Source: Endomicrobiia bacterium (GTDB lineage Bacteria; Elusimicrobiota; Endomicrobiia; Endomicrobiales; Endomicrobiaceae). From it: a DNA stretch of 5,942 nucleotides. The stretch's first letter is position 1. Each line of letters opens with the position of its first letter. The stretch is from positions 1-5,942 of the forward strand of contig BNVT01000078.1 of assembly GCA_025998295.1 (NCBI GenBank), written 5' to 3'. The position numbers were made by a program, and so were the translations under genes. Under the pieces are notes generated by a model. The model saw only the letters and a program-made list of their open reading frames with translations. It made no database searches and was not told where the DNA came from. This document shows positions 5,474 through 5,942 of the stretch, piece after piece.

Positions 5474-5942
5474 TCAAAACCATTTTTTCTTTTTAAAATA
5501 TACAAACAACATCGTTATGCCCACAGCCATTAACCCGACTGCAAAATTCCAAGTTCTATGTCCTCTAGGTATGTCTACATTCATCCCATAATATCCAGTC
5601 ACAGCGAGAACAGGCAAAAATATTGTAGCGAATACGGTTAAGAATTTCATAATTTCCGTAAGTTTTACAGTAATGCTAGACATATAAATTTCCATCAAGC
5701 TTACAGCCACTTGGCTTCGCGTAACCATTGCTCGGTTCATTCTTGTGTATTGCGTATAAATATCGCGGAAATACACAAGATATTTTGCCGAGATTAAACT
5801 ATTATTTTCTCTTGTAAAGTAATTGTAGACTGCTTGCTGCGATTCTGCTGTTCTTCTCATTGCAAAAATAATTTTTTTGAGATCAAGTATTTCTTCCATG
5901 TTCTCTCTCTCAGGATGCTTAAGAAGAACATCTTCCAACCGT
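5474..5942 (-). CDS. corA: CorA-family divalent metal ion transporter, C-terminal part
   Basis: CorA proteins are inner-membrane pentamers that carry Mg2+ (sometimes Co2+, Ni2+ or Zn2+) inward. The visible 155 residues are the C-terminal half; the frame stays open to the right edge, so the N-terminal cytoplasmic domain lies outside. In order: a long helical stretch (RLEDVLLKHPERENMEEI to about residue 95) that matches the CorA stalk, including NRAMVTRSQV and the YMSSITVKLTEIMKFLT segment; a first membrane helix (about 98-118); the signature YGMN (GMN at 5579-5587); a short loop; a second membrane helix (about 132-149); and a basic tail KKKKWF, which is typical. The GMN loop reads VDIPRGHRTW, lacking the acidic MPEL of the classical subgroup, so ion preference cannot be assigned. 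The stop TGA (5474-5476) lies at the start of gatA, which suggests one transcript. Confidence 0.93.
   Translation of the reverse strand, partial: RLEDVLLKHPERENMEEILDLKKIIFAMRRTAESQQAVYNYFTRENNSLISAKYLVYFRDIYTQYTRMNRAMVTRSQVAVSLMEIYMSSITVKLTEIMKFLTVFATIFLPVLAVTGYYGMNVDIPRGHRTWNFAVGLMAVGITMLFVYFKKKKWF

Overview
The window is AT-rich bacterial chromosome. It carries three complete housekeeping genes, one gene cut by the right edge, one broken gene at the left edge, and long intergenic stretches with unusual repeat structure. Protein style, strong AT bias, large spacers and a degraded essential gene suggest a host-restricted bacterium with a reducing genome. An Elusimicrobiota/Endomicrobium-type termite-gut endosymbiont is my best guess, but this is inference from style and not from any search.

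Left edge (1-303): the C-terminal end of a Sua5/YrdC/TsaC threonylcarbamoyl-AMP synthase is read rightward. Its N-terminal part is missing and replaced by an inverted copy of its own 3' end. The result is a palindrome with 113-bp arms (109/113 identical by hand alignment) around a 47-bp loop. An in-frame TAA at 1-3 closes the reading frame, so this copy is a pseudogene. A long spacer (304-728) follows, with a hairpin, a possible ghost reading frame and a 16-bp sequence shared with the end of gatA.

Centre: glyA (729-1979, +) encodes a full-length serine hydroxymethyltransferase. It converges on gatB (2201-3655, -), the B subunit of the Glu-tRNA(Gln)/Asp-tRNA(Asn) amidotransferase. Between them lies a GC-rich, strongly foldable island (2014-2121) followed by an intrinsic terminator (2144-2183).

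Right part: on the minus strand the order of transcription is corA-like metal transporter (off the right edge to 5474), gatA (5471-4032), a 376-bp spacer, then gatB. gatA starts right at the end of corA, so the two are probably translated together. The gatA-gatB spacer holds a perfect 20-bp palindrome, a tandem 9-bp repeat and a 153-bp segment bounded by 22-bp imperfect terminal inverted repeats, which looks like a small non-coding mobile or palindromic element. No gatC is visible.

Functionally, GatA and GatB act together to make Gln-tRNA(Gln) and/or Asn-tRNA(Asn). GlyA feeds one-carbon metabolism and interconverts serine and glycine. Sua5 would make the t6A precursor for tRNAs. CorA would carry Mg2+, which amidotransferase and translation chemistry use, although the corA-gatA link may be only positional. 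I see no new defence or biosynthetic system; the most unusual feature is the fold-back inverted duplication that destroyed the sua5 copy.
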